From NCBI GenBank assembly GCA_021737445.1, contig JAIPDY010000190.1, positions 1 to 6,474 on the forward strand: a DNA stretch of 6,474 nucleotides, written 5' to 3'. The DNA comes from Desulfotignum sp. Its GTDB lineage: Bacteria > Desulfobacterota > Desulfobacteria > Desulfobacterales > Desulfobacteraceae. The translations under genes were made by a program, and so were the position numbers. The notes beneath the pieces were generated by a model. It was not told where the DNA came from, ran no database searches, and saw only the letters and a program-made list of their open reading frames with translations. Of the stretch, positions 6,467 to 6,474 are shown one piece after another; position 1 is the stretch's first letter, and each line of letters begins with the position of its first letter.

Positions 6467-6474
6467 CATTCAAG

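Noticed and set aside
6442..6474. Open frame starting ATG directly after the regulator's stop and running to the window end
   Set aside because: Only 11 codons are visible, there is no ribosome site, and the frame runs through the TTGCAA repeats; a real gene here cannot be supported from this window.

Overview
The window looks like chromosomal DNA of a Gram-negative anaerobe of the Desulfobacterota, most likely a Desulfobacteraceae-type sulfate reducer (Desulfobacter/Desulfotignum-like). This is an inference from protein style: an unusual PurN with an internal insertion, a TraB-family membrane protein, and a PAS-type sigma-54 activator. There is no rRNA or other marker to confirm it. No tRNA, rRNA, CRISPR array, insertion sequence or phage gene was seen.

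Layout. Positions 1-2309 (minus strand) hold the first 769 codons of DNA polymerase I; its C-terminus lies beyond the left edge. An AT-rich divergent intergenic region of 87 bp (2310-2396) separates it from a plus-strand pair: a 77-residue cysteine-rich, probably zinc-binding protein (2397-2630) and, 29 bp later, purN (2660-3373). Facing purN with a 21 bp gap is a minus-strand gene (3395-4576) for a TraB/PrgY-family protein: a soluble TraB domain followed by a C-terminal membrane region. A 116 bp divergent region (4577-4692) carries a convincing sigma-70-type promoter for the TraB gene. It then leads into a plus-strand sigma-54-dependent regulator with two PAS domains, an AAA+ domain and a helix-turn-helix (4693-6441). 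The last 33 bp contain a TTGCAA dyad that may be the start of the regulator's target region.

How the genes relate. polA and purN are housekeeping (DNA replication/repair and purine synthesis). The Cys-rich protein is probably co-transcribed with purN, but its job is unknown. The regulator has all the parts of an active sigma-54 activator and no receiver domain, so it probably senses a small molecule or redox state through its PAS domains. Its target operon probably lies just past the right edge. Base composition drops sharply from GC-rich in polA/purN/TraB (about 58-67% in sampled lines) to AT-rich in the regulator (about 30-45% in sampled lines), so a boundary between core and accessory DNA probably falls near 4580-4690.

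No clearly new multi-gene system is visible. The best leads are the undescribed Cys-rich protein, the start-site arrangement of the regulator (candidate leaderless start or coupled mini-ORF), the TTGCAA dyad at the right edge, and the PurN insertion.
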